64,000 nt of DNA from positions 1-64,000 of the forward strand of contig JBJECY010000121.1 of the NCBI GenBank assembly GCA_051871515.1, read 5' to 3'. This document shows, piece by piece, positions 8,523 to 16,859 of the stretch (position 1 is the first letter of the stretch; every line of letters begins with the position of its first letter). The notes beneath the pieces were generated by a model. It had not been told where the DNA came from. It ran no database searches and worked only from the letters and a program-made list of their open reading frames with translations. Both the position numbers and the translations under genes were made by a program. Source of the DNA: SFTJ01 sp051871515. GTDB lineage: Bacteria > Bacteroidota > Bacteroidia > Bacteroidales > Muribaculaceae.

Positions 8523-10445
8523 ATGCTAAAGATAAAAAGACTACATACATTTGTTTTGCAGACGTTTCTGCCATTGTTTTTCATGACATTTTTTATATGT
8601 CTTTTTATCTTGTTGATGCAGTTTCTGTGGCATCGCATCGATGAATTGGTGGGAAAGGGCTTGAGCGTTGACGTGATTTCAGAGATGTTTTTCTATGCTG
8701 CGCTCTCGTTTGTGCCCATGGCGTTGCCGCTTGCCATATTGCTTGCTTCGCTCATGACGTTTGGCAATTTGGGCGAGCACAGCGAGCTAACCGCCATCAA
8801 GGCGTCGGGGGTGTCGCTGCTAAAGGTGATGCAGCCGCTCATTGTGTTTATTGGGTTTGTGGCTGTGGTGGCATTTTTCTTTCAGAACGAGGTGTTGCCG
8901 CGAGCGCAGGTGAAGATGTGGACCATTGTGTTCTCGGTGCGGCAAAAGTCGCCCGACCTTGAAATTCCTGAAGGCTCGTTCTATGACCAAATCCCGGGCT
9001 ATAATGTGTTTGTGAAGCACAAAAACCGCAATACCGGCACGCTTTATGATATGATGATTTATGACGTGTCGAAAGGCTACGGCTATGCCAATGTGATTTT
9101 GGCTGACTCGGGAAAGCTCAGTTTTGACGAGGGGAAAACGCATCTGTTCCTGAATCTATATAGCGGAGAATCGTTTCAAGATATGCGCGACACACGCTCA
9201 AACGTGGGCTCATCTGACGAAGGTAAGCTTTATAGGCGCGAGTCGTTCCACGATAAGCAGATTCTCATTCCGTTTGACGCCAATTTCAATAAGCTCGATG
9301 AGCAAACCATGCGTTCGCAGTATATAGGCAAAAACATCAAGGAATTGCGCCACACCATCGACTCGGTGAACTCTCGCCTCGACTCAATAAGTGGTGGCAT
9401 CATGCAGAGTTATAGGCTTAGCTCGGTGGTGGGCATACCAAGTGTTCACTACACCTTTCACGACACCACAAAGGTGATTGACAAGGTTGAACTGCCCAAG
9501 CTTAAACGTGCTTTTAACATCGACAGTTTCCGCAATGCAATGCCTGTTGATAAACAGTCGGAGATGGTGAAGATGGCCATGAGCAAGGCTTCACGTGCTC
9601 AACAGGACTTTCTGTTTCAGGGCGTGGAGGTTGCCGATGATGTGATGACCATACGCCGCCATGAGATTGAGCTGATAAGGAAATACACGCTCTCGTTGGC
9701 GTGCCTAATCTTCTTCTTTATTGGTGCGCCGTTGGGTGCCATCATCCGCAAGGGCGGCTTGGGTACTCCTATTGTGATATCGGTGCTGCTGTTTATTGTG
9801 TATTACATCATTGATAACTTTGGGTTTAAGCAGGCTCGCGATGGCCGTTTTGATGTGTGGTTGGGCATTTGGCTCAGTTCAATAGCTCTATTCCCGCTTG
9901 GCGTGTTCCTCACTTACAAGGCTATGAACGATTCGGCGGTATTCAACCCCGATGCTTACCGCAATTTGGTGCGCCGTTTGTTGGGCATACAAGAGGCTCG
10001 CAAGATTGTGAAGAAAGAGCTTATCATTGATGAGGTCAACGGCGCCGTGGCTGTTGAAAAGTTGCATGCGCTCAAAGCTGCCGTTGATAGCTTTGTGGCC
10101 CGTTACCGCCACCGTCAGATGTATCTCACCTATCTGTGTAAAGGCTACGACCGCCATGCCATTGACGATATAATAACTCAGCTTGAAGGCGTGGTTGATT
10201 ATCTCAGCAACTCGCGTAGCCAGTTGGTGATAAACAAGGCTATGGACTTCCCCATATTGCGCAACTCGTGGATTTATGGCGCAAATGCCAACAAGCGCAT
10301 AGGTCTGGCTCTGGCTGTGCTGGTGCCGGTGGGCTTGCCGCTGTATCTTATTGGAGCATCTAATCAAAAGACGTTTAAGAATGAGCTGAAAACGGTGAGC
10401 CGCGTGTGCGACCAGATGATTGCTCTGATTGAGGAAGAAAAATAA
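8523..10445 (+). CDS. LptF/LptG-family lipopolysaccharide export permease
   Basis: Inner-membrane permease of the YjgP/YjgQ (LptF/LptG) family, which works with the LptB ATPase to extract lipopolysaccharide and pass it to the LptC-A bridge. The first TM segment follows the hallmark start LKIKRLHTFVLQTFLPLFF; further TM pairs lie near residues 55-120 and 370-450, around a periplasmic beta-jellyroll-type domain in between. The protein (about 640 residues) is much longer than proteobacterial LptF (about 360): after the last core TM there is a cytosolic extension of about 180 residues ending in another hydrophobic segment (LALAVLVPVGLPLYLIGA). That extension is a Bacteroidota feature. ATG at 8523 chosen because the promoter overlaps any earlier start. 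Confidence 0.88.
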   Translation: MLKIKRLHTFVLQTFLPLFFMTFFICLFILLMQFLWHRIDELVGKGLSVDVISEMFFYAALSFVPMALPLAILLASLMTFGNLGEHSELTAIKASGVSLLKVMQPLIVFIGFVAVVAFFFQNEVLPRAQVKMWTIVFSVRQKSPDLEIPEGSFYDQIPGYNVFVKHKNRNTGTLYDMMIYDVSKGYGYANVILADSGKLSFDEGKTHLFLNLYSGESFQDMRDTRSNVGSSDEGKLYRRESFHDKQILIPFDANFNKLDEQTMRSQYIGKNIKELRHTIDSVNSRLDSISGGIMQSYRLSSVVGIPSVHYTFHDTTKVIDKVELPKLKRAFNIDSFRNAMPVDKQSEMVKMAMSKASRAQQDFLFQGVEVADDVMTIRRHEIELIRKYTLSLACLIFFFIGAPLGAIIRKGGLGTPIVISVLLFIVYYIIDNFGFKQARDGRFDVWLGIWLSSIALFPLGVFLTYKAMNDSAVFNPDAYRNLVRRLLGIQEARKIVKKELIIDEVNGAVAVEKLHALKAAVDSFVARYRHRQMYLTYLCKGYDRHAIDDIITQLEGVVDYLSNSRSQLVINKAMDFPILRNSWIYGANANKRIGLALAVLVPVGLPLYLIGASNQKTFKNELKTVSRVCDQMIALIEEEK

Positions 10446-10479
10446 AGCCTTGGCGGTGACGTTTCGCTTTGTCACTGCC
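10441..10479 (-). terminator. Terminator-like hairpin after apbE
   Basis: Stem GGCGGTGAC (10452-10460) with GTCACTGCC (10471-10479), one G-U pair. On the minus strand it is followed, after a few bases, by a T-rich tail (complement of 10438-10446), fitting termination of the gene ending at 10506. Confidence 0.45.
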
Positions 10480-10505
10480 TGATAAAAAAGTTTCCCGTTC
10501 CGGTT

Positions 10506-11549
10506 TTACTTAATTACTGATTTTGCGAATCCTGAGCTTTGCCAGGTGCGCATTTTGCCTTCGCTGTCCACGTAGATGAGCAGCGCATCAATGTCGTTGT
10601 TGCTTTCAATCATTTTGATGGACTCTTTTTTGCCCAAAGCCATGCAAGCTGTGGCAAGCCCATCGGCATCGGCGGCATTGCTGGCAATGATGGTGGCACT
10701 GAGCAGGTCGTTATGCTCGGGGTATCCGGTAAGAGGGTTGATGATGTGCCACACCTTAGTGCCTTCAACCTCGCGATAGTTGCGATAGTTGCCTGAGGTG
10801 GCAAGACCTTTGTTGGCGAGCCTGAGCACCACAGCCGATTTGTGGATGATGCTGTCGTTGCTCTCAATGGGTTGGTCAACCGATACGCTCCAGTCGTTGC
10901 CTCCTGGGTTTACCCCGTGGGCGCATATCTCGCCGCCTATTTCCACGATGAAGTTGTCAATATCGTTGCGCAAAAACATCTTGCCCAGTTCGTCGCAGGC
11001 AAAGCCTTTGGCAATGCTGCTGAAGTCGAGCACTATGTTACTGTTTTGCTTGGTCACATGCCCGTTGGCGCTTACTGTTACCTTGTTGATGCCAACAAAG
11101 CTAAGCACGCTGTCAATTTGCTGTTTTGAGGGCAGCTTATTAGCAACGCCTTTGGTGCCAAAACCCCAAAGGTTGACCAGCGGAGCCACTGTGATGTCGT
11201 AGTATCCGTTTGATAAGCGATTGATTTTTTTTGAGCGGTTGATGAGGTCAATCATATAGCCGTTGGCGTTTGCCGTGCTGTCGCCGGCATTGATGCGTGC
11301 CACAAGCGAGTTGCTGTTGAACATTGAGAGGCTGTTGTCAATGGCGTTGAGCACCGTGTTGATTGAGTCGGTCATGTCGCGTGTGCCCTGATAGGTGATA
11401 TGGTACTCGGTGTTCCATATCACTGAGCTGATGCGAATGTAGTTTTCTTTGGGTTTATAAAACGCAAAAATACACACCGCAATCGCTGTGGCTATAAGTA
11501 TGGCGTAGTAACTTGTTCTTCTTTTGTTATTTGAGTTAGTCGTCGTCAT
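10506..11549 (-). CDS. apbE: FAD:protein FMN transferase (ApbE family)
   Basis: ApbE transfers FMN from FAD to a Thr or Ser in target proteins such as the Nqr/Rnf electron-transport subunits. The 347-residue protein begins with one hydrophobic segment (YYAILIATAIAVCIFAFY, about 14-31) that acts as signal anchor, so the enzyme faces the periplasm. Family blocks seen: SLVARIN, DFSSIAKGFACDELG (about 179-193), FIVEIGGEICAHG, ATSGNYRNY, WHIINPLTGYP, and the metal-binding NAADADGLATACMALG near the C-terminus. It stands alone here, without nqr or rnf genes beside it. Identity is firm; the target flavoprotein is not in this window. Confidence 0.93.
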   Translation of the reverse strand: MTTTNSNNKRRTSYYAILIATAIAVCIFAFYKPKENYIRISSVIWNTEYHITYQGTRDMTDSINTVLNAIDNSLSMFNSNSLVARINAGDSTANANGYMIDLINRSKKINRLSNGYYDITVAPLVNLWGFGTKGVANKLPSKQQIDSVLSFVGINKVTVSANGHVTKQNSNIVLDFSSIAKGFACDELGKMFLRNDIDNFIVEIGGEICAHGVNPGGNDWSVSVDQPIESNDSIIHKSAVVLRLANKGLATSGNYRNYREVEGTKVWHIINPLTGYPEHNDLLSATIIASNAADADGLATACMALGKKESIKMIESNNDIDALLIYVDSEGKMRTWQSSGFAKSVIK

Positions 11550-11795
11550 TATATAGTAATAAAATAGAGATTATAATGATGCATTGCAATTGCAGCGTTT
11601 GGAATATTTTAGCGCTGTGCAACGCATTATTTGTGGGGCATTTATGTGTGGCAAAAGTGACACCGGCAAAAATACCGACGCCAAAATTACGAAAAAAAGT
11701 GATATTTTGTTGCAGTTTGTCCTTAAAAAGTTGTCAAAATGGTTTTTTTACGGTTTTTTTTCACTCAAAAAAGTGTGTTTAATTGAAAAAGTGAG

Positions 11796-11803
11796 TATAT
11801 TTG
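11796..11803 (+). promoter_or_regulatory. Possible -7 element for the PfpI-like gene
   Basis: TATATTTG matches TAnnTTTG, 50 bases before the ATG at 11854. A matching -33 TTG is not found at 19-20 bases. Confidence 0.4.
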
Positions 11804-11853
11804 GATGTGAGAAATCAATAAAAGGAACCATAAACATAATACTATTTCTAATC

Positions 11854-12441
11854 ATGAAGACTTCTTATGTATTTTTGGCCGATGGCTTTGAGGAAGTGGA
11901 GGCCCTAACGAGTGTTGATCTTCTGCGCAGGGCGGGGATTGAGGTTAAAACCGTGTCAATAAAAGAAACCTTGATGGTTACCGGAGCTCATGGCATCAGT
12001 GTTCAGGCTGATATCACTTTTTCAGAGGGAGAATGTGCACATAGCTCAACAGAGTGGCTGATATTGCCGGGTGGTATGCCTGGAGCAACTAATTTGGCTG
12101 CTCACACCAAGCTGTGCCAGTTGCTGCTCGACCATAATGCTCGCGGCGGCAAGATAGCTGCCATCTGTGCTTCACCAGCTGTGGTGTTGGCATCGATTGG
12201 CTTGCTCAATGGCAGACATGGCGTGTGCTATCCCGGTTTTGAAATCATGATGAATGGCTGCACCATTGAAAGCACTCCGGTGGCTGTTGATGATAACATC
12301 ATCACAGGCAACGGTCCTGCAGCAGCAAGTGCTTTTGCTTTGGCCATCATTCGTGCCACTAAGGGCGACGATGTTGCCAATGAAGTTGCCGAGGGTCTGT
12401 TGCTCAAAGAAAAGTGCAGCAGCTCGGATTATTACTATTAA
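11854..12441 (+). CDS. DJ-1/PfpI (YajL/ThiJ-like) family protein
   Basis: A 195-residue class I glutamine-amidotransferase-like fold protein. It begins KTSYVFLADGFEEVEALT, the signature of the DJ-1/YajL branch with the conserved Glu at the first turn, and carries the nucleophile-elbow Cys in AAICASPAVV (about residue 107), followed by the LLNGRHGVCYPGFE and GNGPAAASAFAL blocks. Members are implicated in oxidative-stress response and repair of glyoxal damage, but activity is debated. An upstream extension of the same frame to 11584 exists; I reject it because the -7 element lies inside and the homologous N-terminus starts at 11854. It stands as a single gene. Confidence 0.9.
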   Translation: MKTSYVFLADGFEEVEALTSVDLLRRAGIEVKTVSIKETLMVTGAHGISVQADITFSEGECAHSSTEWLILPGGMPGATNLAAHTKLCQLLLDHNARGGKIAAICASPAVVLASIGLLNGRHGVCYPGFEIMMNGCTIESTPVAVDDNIITGNGPAAASAFALAIIRATKGDDVANEVAEGLLLKEKCSSSDYYY

Positions 12442-12485
12442 TAGCTTTAAACTGGGTTTATAAAACAATATTGTTGCGCCAAGTT

Positions 12486-12641
12486 GCCTATGCGCCTTTA
12501 AATGAGGCGGTTTAGCATGGGCTTATTGTGAGGCGGCAATTGTTGTTGCGACATCGCTCCGGTTGATGAAAGCCTTTTGAGGTGGGGATTGTTCCCTCGC
12601 TTCGGTTAATGGGCTTTGCGTCACCAGGAGCGATGTTTTTT
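12486..12641 (+). ncRNA. Candidate structured RNA or long compound terminator
   Basis: First hairpin: GCCTATGC (12486-12493) pairs with GCATGGGC (12515-12522), enclosing CGCCT/AGGCG. Second, rod-like hairpin: ACATCGCTCC (12551-12560) pairs perfectly with GGAGCGATGT (12627-12636), continues through AAAGCC/GGCTTT (12569-12574 with 12612-12617) and an apical GAGG...CCCTC stem, and is followed by six T residues (12636-12641). The terminal U run points to plus-strand transcription, so it could simply end the PfpI-like transcript, but the size and interrupted helix look more like a small RNA with its own terminator. No promoter consensus was found just upstream, and I cannot assign a family. Confidence 0.35.
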
Positions 12642-12753
12642 GTTGTGTCATGTTGATGTGACGGCATCGATTGCTCAGCTTAAAACCTCTGTTTGCAGCG
12701 AGGCGCTGCAGATGATGCTTGTGGCTGATGTTGAGCTTGTTGCGATGGCGATA

Positions 12754-12789
12754 AAAATACAAAGGGCTCTCATCTCGCGACGATAGCCC
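12754..12789 (-). terminator. Terminator for the efflux/two-component operon
   Basis: GGGCT (12764-12768) pairs with AGCCC (12785-12789) around a smaller ATC/GAT stem; the minus strand then runs TTTGTATTTTT. It lies about 90 bases beyond the stop of the LytTR regulator. Confidence 0.45.
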
Positions 12790-12875
12790 CCTTTTATTGA
12801 ATCAACTTCAGTTAGAGTGTTATTGCAAATTTAGTGATTTTATTATAAATATACCATTTTTCCGGCAAAATATTT

Positions 12876-13610
12876 TCACGCATCCTTCACAGGGATGAAT
12901 GTATGCTTGTTGATGTAATCGATAAACATGGGTTTGTAGGTGTCAGAAACAGGAATATACTGTTTGCCAAACACAATGCGATTGCGCTCAATGAGGCGAA
13001 TCTTGTTGGTGTGCACAATAAATGAGCGATGAACTCTCATGAACTGTGCTTTTGAGAGCTTCTCCTCGATGTTCTTGATGCTCATGAGCGACATCACGGT
13101 GGTGTCGTCGTCGAGGTAGATTTTCACATAGTCCTTGATGCTCTCAATGTAGAGGATTTTGTTGAGCGGGATTTGAATGAGCTTGTATTCGCTTTTCACA
13201 ATCACGCACTCTTCCTCGTGTGGGACGGTGTTCACGGCGCGGTGCTCAAGCTGTTTGATTTGCAGCACCTTGTTGGCCGAGGCAAGAAAGTCAATGTAGT
13301 TGATTGGTTTGAGCAGATAGTCAACTGCATTGGCGCGGAAGGCATCAACTGCATATTGTGCATAGGCAGTGATGAACACTATCTTGCAGTGCTTGGGGAT
13401 GACTCGTGCAAACTCAATGCCATTAAGTTCCGACATTTGAATGTCGAGAAACACTAAGTCGATATCGGTCTCTATGATGGTTTTGATAGCCATAGAGCAC
13501 GACGAGAAGGATGCGACGAATTCCAGAAAATTGGTTTGCTCAATGTAACTCTTAATGAGTTCTTGGGCGAGAGGTTCGTCATCGATTACACAGCATTTTA
13601 ATCTTTTCAT
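12876..13610 (-). CDS. LytTR-family response regulator
   Basis: A 244-residue DNA-binding response regulator. Residues 1-120 are a receiver domain (KRLKCCVIDDEPLAQELI, acidic pair Asp10/Asp11, phospho-acceptor Asp56 in FLDIQMS, then FITAYAQYAVDAF and the LLKPINY lysine). Residues about 140-240 are a LytTR domain with ILYIESIKDYVKIYL, FMRVHRSFIVHTNKI and a C-terminal basic strand. LytTR proteins bind two-site direct repeats. The frame is open to 13715, but homology begins at the ATG at 13608-13610, 19 bases after the kinase stop, so I use that start. Last gene of a six-gene operon; most likely partner is the kinase just upstream. Confidence 0.92.
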   Translation of the reverse strand: MKRLKCCVIDDEPLAQELIKSYIEQTNFLEFVASFSSCSMAIKTIIETDIDLVFLDIQMSELNGIEFARVIPKHCKIVFITAYAQYAVDAFRANAVDYLLKPINYIDFLASANKVLQIKQLEHRAVNTVPHEEECVIVKSEYKLIQIPLNKILYIESIKDYVKIYLDDDTTVMSLMSIKNIEEKLSKAQFMRVHRSFIVHTNKIRLIERNRIVFGKQYIPVSDTYKPMFIDYINKHTFIPVKDA

Positions 13611-13629
13611 GTTACTCACAATGTTTTGT

Positions 13630-14718
13630 TTAAATGTTAATTTCAAGTATAGCAGTAAATTTGTTTGACTCAGTGATTGTTTCCAAGCGGTGCCGGTTGG
13701 GATAAAGAATCTCAACTTGTCGCTTTAGGTTGGCAAGCCCAATGCCGTTGCTTTGGTTATTGTCTTCGGGGCTTGGTACATTGCCGGTTTTGGTGATGCT
13801 GTTGATGGTGCAGCATCGCACAGTGCGGTTTTGCACGGTGATTGAGATGCTAATGAAAGACAGCTTATCGGGGCTTACGCCATATTTAAAGGCGTTCTCC
13901 ACGATTGAGATGAACATAAACGGGGCTATGTAGTATCCCACGCCATCGTCCTCGTTGATTTTCACATGCAGCTGAGTGTTGCTGGTGAGGCGCAACCGCA
14001 TCAGTGCAATGTAGTTGTTGATAAAACGCATTTCGTTTTCAAGAGGTATGGTGCTTGTTTTGTTCTCGTAGAGCATATACCTCAGCAGTTGGCTCAGCTC
14101 GTAAACGGCGCGCTGTGCTTTGCTTTGATTGATGGCTATTAGCGCATAAATGTTATTGAGCGTGTTGAATAGGAAGTGCGGGTTTAGCTGGTTTTTGAGG
14201 TGGGTTAGCTCTTGGTCTTTGCGCTCGGCCTCAATGGCATTGAGCTCTTTTTCTCGTCGTGCCCATTTCTCGAGCATGCGGTAGGCTATGCTCAAGCCAA
14301 TGGCAAGGATGAGTATCAAAAGGTCGCGACTTGCAAACCCCACCAAAATCATTTGCCATGAGTCTTCTCGTGGCCGCGGTGGTGGTAGAATGGTGGGGTG
14401 CAGATGTAAGTCGTGTGACATGTCAATGAGGTGAATGGCAATTAGCACGGCTCCGGCAATGGCTATGGTGAGCATGTTGTAAACAATCATTAGCCACACT
14501 TTGCGGTGCTTAAACAGGGCATTGGGAATAAGAATAAAGTAATTGATATAGAATACTATAATATAGACTACGGAGCGAGCGTAGTGCAACCCCGGGGTCT
14601 TGAAATCAATGCTGATGTCCATAAGCATATCGGGCAGCAAAAACACCATCATCACAATGATGAAGTTGACGGCGTAGTTGAGCAACTTGGCGCGATATGT
14701 GTTAGAGAGACGTTGCAT
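13630..14718 (-). CDS. LytS-type sensor histidine kinase
   Basis: A 362-residue membrane kinase of the His_kinase (PF06580-type) class. Four hydrophobic segments lie near residues 14-34, 48-66, 74-98 and 122-147, with almost no periplasmic sensor domain, so it probably senses a signal in or near the membrane. A short coiled stretch (KWARREKELNAIEAERKDQE, 151-170) leads to the phospho-acceptor block LKNQLNPHFLFNTLNN with His181. The C-terminal ATPase part has the N box IVENAFKYGVSP and the G box GIGLANLKRQVE. It pairs with the LytTR regulator 19 bases downstream and follows the MacB permease gene by 85 bases. Confidence 0.92.
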   Translation of the reverse strand: MQRLSNTYRAKLLNYAVNFIIVMMVFLLPDMLMDISIDFKTPGLHYARSVVYIIVFYINYFILIPNALFKHRKVWLMIVYNMLTIAIAGAVLIAIHLIDMSHDLHLHPTILPPPRPREDSWQMILVGFASRDLLILILAIGLSIAYRMLEKWARREKELNAIEAERKDQELTHLKNQLNPHFLFNTLNNIYALIAINQSKAQRAVYELSQLLRYMLYENKTSTIPLENEMRFINNYIALMRLRLTSNTQLHVKINEDDGVGYYIAPFMFISIVENAFKYGVSPDKLSFISISITVQNRTVRCCTINSITKTGNVPSPEDNNQSNGIGLANLKRQVEILYPNRHRLETITESNKFTAILEINI

Positions 14719-14803
14719 ATTACTTTCTCTTATAACCAGTTTGAAACTTGTTTATGCCATGTAATAACGTTAAAAACGTGATTTTGGAGCCAAAGATAAT
14801 AAA

Positions 14804-16024
14804 TTATTCGTAACGTATTGCCTCAATGGGGTCAAGATTTGATGCTTTTTTTGCAGGGTACCATCCAAAGAACACTCCTGTGAATGTACACACCGCAAAA
14901 GAGAGTATCACAGAATAGGCCTCAATCACAATAGGCCAGTTGATGAACACTTTCACCAGCATTGACACAAGGCAGCCTAACATCACACCAATGAGGCCGC
15001 CGGTGACGCTGATGATGATTGACTCAATGAGGAATTGCATCATGATGTCGCGTTGGCGAGCGCCAATACTCATGCGCAAGCCAATTTCACGAGTTCGCTC
15101 GGTGACTGAAACGTACATGATGTTCATGATGCCAATACCGCCCACCAGCAGCGATATGCTAGCCACGCAAGCCAGCAGTATGGTCATCATGTCGCTTGTT
15201 GAGTTCATCATGCTGCTAAGCTCTTGTTGCGAGCGCACGGTGAAGTCGTCGTCGTCGCTTTCCTTTAGCTTATGGTTGGTACGCAGCACGTTGGTGATTT
15301 CTTCAATCGCCTCGGTGGTTTTCTCCTCGGTTATGGCTGAGGCAAAGAGCCCTTGAATGTAGTCGATGGCGAGCATGCGCTTCATCACGGTGGTGTAGGG
15401 GGCAAGCACGCAGTTATCTTGGTCCATACCCATGCTGTTGTAGCCTTTAGGCTGCAAGGTGCCAATCACGGTCATTGGTATGCTGTTGAAACGCACCACT
15501 TTGCCCACCGGGTCGCTACCGTCGGGGAAAAGGTTGTCAATCACCGTTTGACCCAAGATGCACACTTTGGCAGCGCTTTTAATGTCGCGCTCGGTGAACA
15601 TTGAGCCTTGGTTGATTTTTAGCTTGCGAATGTCAAGATAGTCGGGCGAGACGCCGCTCACCGATGAGGGGTAGTTGTTTGACCCGTAGATAAACTGTCC
15701 GCTGCTGCTCACGTTGGGCGAGATGCCGGCGAGCATGGTGCTTTGTTGCACCAGCGACTCATAGTCGGCGGGTTTAAGGGTTTGCATGTCGTCGGCGCTT
15801 TGGCGCACACCGCCGCGGCTCTCGGTGCCGGGGTGAATCATAATCATGTTTGAGCCCATCTCAGAGATTTGCTCGCGTATTGATTGCTTTGAGCCTGAGC
15901 CAATGGCAAGCATGGTGATTACTGACCCCACACCTATAATAATGCCCAACATGGTGAGGAAACCTCTCAGCTTGTTGTTGTTGAGCGCTTTGAATGCTAT
16001 TTTAAACAGGTTATATATGTTCAT
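14804..16024 (-). CDS. MacB-type ABC transporter permease (FtsX-like)
   Basis: A 406-residue permease of the MacB family. One TM helix follows the N-terminal IAFKALNNNKLRGFLTMLGI block (8-27), then a periplasmic MacB-PCD domain of about 240 residues, then three TM helices near 285-400 with the conserved LVGGIGIMNIMYVSVTERTREIG stretch (hallmark ERTREIGLRMSIGARQ) and the C-terminal GWYPAKKASNLDPIEAIRYE. Such permeases do not move substrate through the inner membrane but drive a TolC-linked mechanical export of peptides, macrolides or lipoproteins from the periplasm. Encoded 42 bases after its ATPase; in proteobacteria both are one polypeptide. Confidence 0.93.
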   Translation of the reverse strand: MNIYNLFKIAFKALNNNKLRGFLTMLGIIIGVGSVITMLAIGSGSKQSIREQISEMGSNMIMIHPGTESRGGVRQSADDMQTLKPADYESLVQQSTMLAGISPNVSSSGQFIYGSNNYPSSVSGVSPDYLDIRKLKINQGSMFTERDIKSAAKVCILGQTVIDNLFPDGSDPVGKVVRFNSIPMTVIGTLQPKGYNSMGMDQDNCVLAPYTTVMKRMLAIDYIQGLFASAITEEKTTEAIEEITNVLRTNHKLKESDDDDFTVRSQQELSSMMNSTSDMMTILLACVASISLLVGGIGIMNIMYVSVTERTREIGLRMSIGARQRDIMMQFLIESIIISVTGGLIGVMLGCLVSMLVKVFINWPIVIEAYSVILSFAVCTFTGVFFGWYPAKKASNLDPIEAIRYE

Positions 16025-16066
16025 ATCTGTTTTCGGTTGTGATGATGAATAATGAGAGTGAGGCGT

Positions 16067-16819
16067 TTACGCGTCAATGTCGTCGGGCTTGGGCAGAGAG
16101 TCAAAGACTTCTTGTGCCGAGCGGATGTTGTCATTGAGCGTGTCAGAGATGACTTTGCCGTCGCGCAGCACAATGTTGCGGCTGCTGAATTGTGATAGCT
16201 CAGGGTTGTGGGTCACAAAGATGATTGTGCGCCCTTTGCGGTGCAGCTCTTGGAAGAGCACAAGAATACTGAAGCTTGTGCGGGTGTCGAGGTTACCTGT
16301 TGCTTCGTCGGCAAGTATTATCACTGGGTCGTTGACCAAAGCCCGGGCAATGGCAACGCGCTGTTGCTGTCCGCCTGACATCTGGTTTGACTTGTGATAG
16401 AGCCGGTTGCCCAGTCCCACGTGCTCAAGTGCCTCACGGGCGCGTTGCTCGCGCTCTTTGGCGTTGACGTTGCTGTTGTAGAGCAGCGGCAGCTCCACGT
16501 TCTCGAGAGCCGTGGTTTTGGCAAGCAGGTTATAGTTCTGAAACACGAATCCTATCTTGCGGTTGCGCAACTGTGCGCGCTGGTTGCTGCCCATGGTGCG
16601 CACTGCCACGCCGTCGAGGTAGTATTCGCCTTTGGTGGGCGTGTCGAGGCAACCCAGCAGGTTGAGCAGGGTTGATTTGCCCGAGCCTGAGGTACCCATG
16701 ATGGTGACAAACTCGCCCTCGTTGATGGTGAAGCTCACTCCGCGCAAGGCTCTCACTGTTTCGCCGCCCACGTTAAAGTATCGTTTTATGCCATCAAGGC
16801 GTATTATTTCTTTTGGCAT
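16067..16819 (-). CDS. MacB/LolD-type ABC transporter ATP-binding protein
   Basis: A 250-residue ABC ATPase. Walker A GTSGSGKST (42-50), Q-loop FVFQNYNLL, signature MSGGQQQR (147-154), Walker B VIILADEATG (166-175) with the family NLDT D-loop, and switch His in FVTHNPEL. The GTSGSGKSTLLNLLGCLD pattern is that of the MacB/LolD group. A C-terminal tail of about 30 residues is acidic. It partners the permease 42 bases downstream and follows the adaptor by 40 bases. Confidence 0.94.
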   Translation of the reverse strand: MPKEIIRLDGIKRYFNVGGETVRALRGVSFTINEGEFVTIMGTSGSGKSTLLNLLGCLDTPTKGEYYLDGVAVRTMGSNQRAQLRNRKIGFVFQNYNLLAKTTALENVELPLLYNSNVNAKEREQRAREALEHVGLGNRLYHKSNQMSGGQQQRVAIARALVNDPVIILADEATGNLDTRTSFSILVLFQELHRKGRTIIFVTHNPELSQFSSRNIVLRDGKVISDTLNDNIRSAQEVFDSLPKPDDIDA

Positions 16820-16859
16820 GATAGTTAAAGAAAAATTGATGGAGTGTGAGGTGATTTAT

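Larger units (their letters stand above)
12442..12875. other. Intergenic region with two structured elements
   Basis: 434 bases between convergent genes without a protein gene. It holds a pair of hairpins at 12486-12522 and 12551-12641, described separately, and a terminator for the two-component operon at 12754-12789. Confidence 0.55.

Noticed and set aside
11584..11853. N-terminal extension of the PfpI-like gene
   Set aside because: Family homology begins at 11854, and a -7 promoter element lies within the extension.
13611..13715. N-terminal extension of the LytTR regulator
   Set aside because: It overlaps the end of the kinase gene and lies outside the receiver domain.
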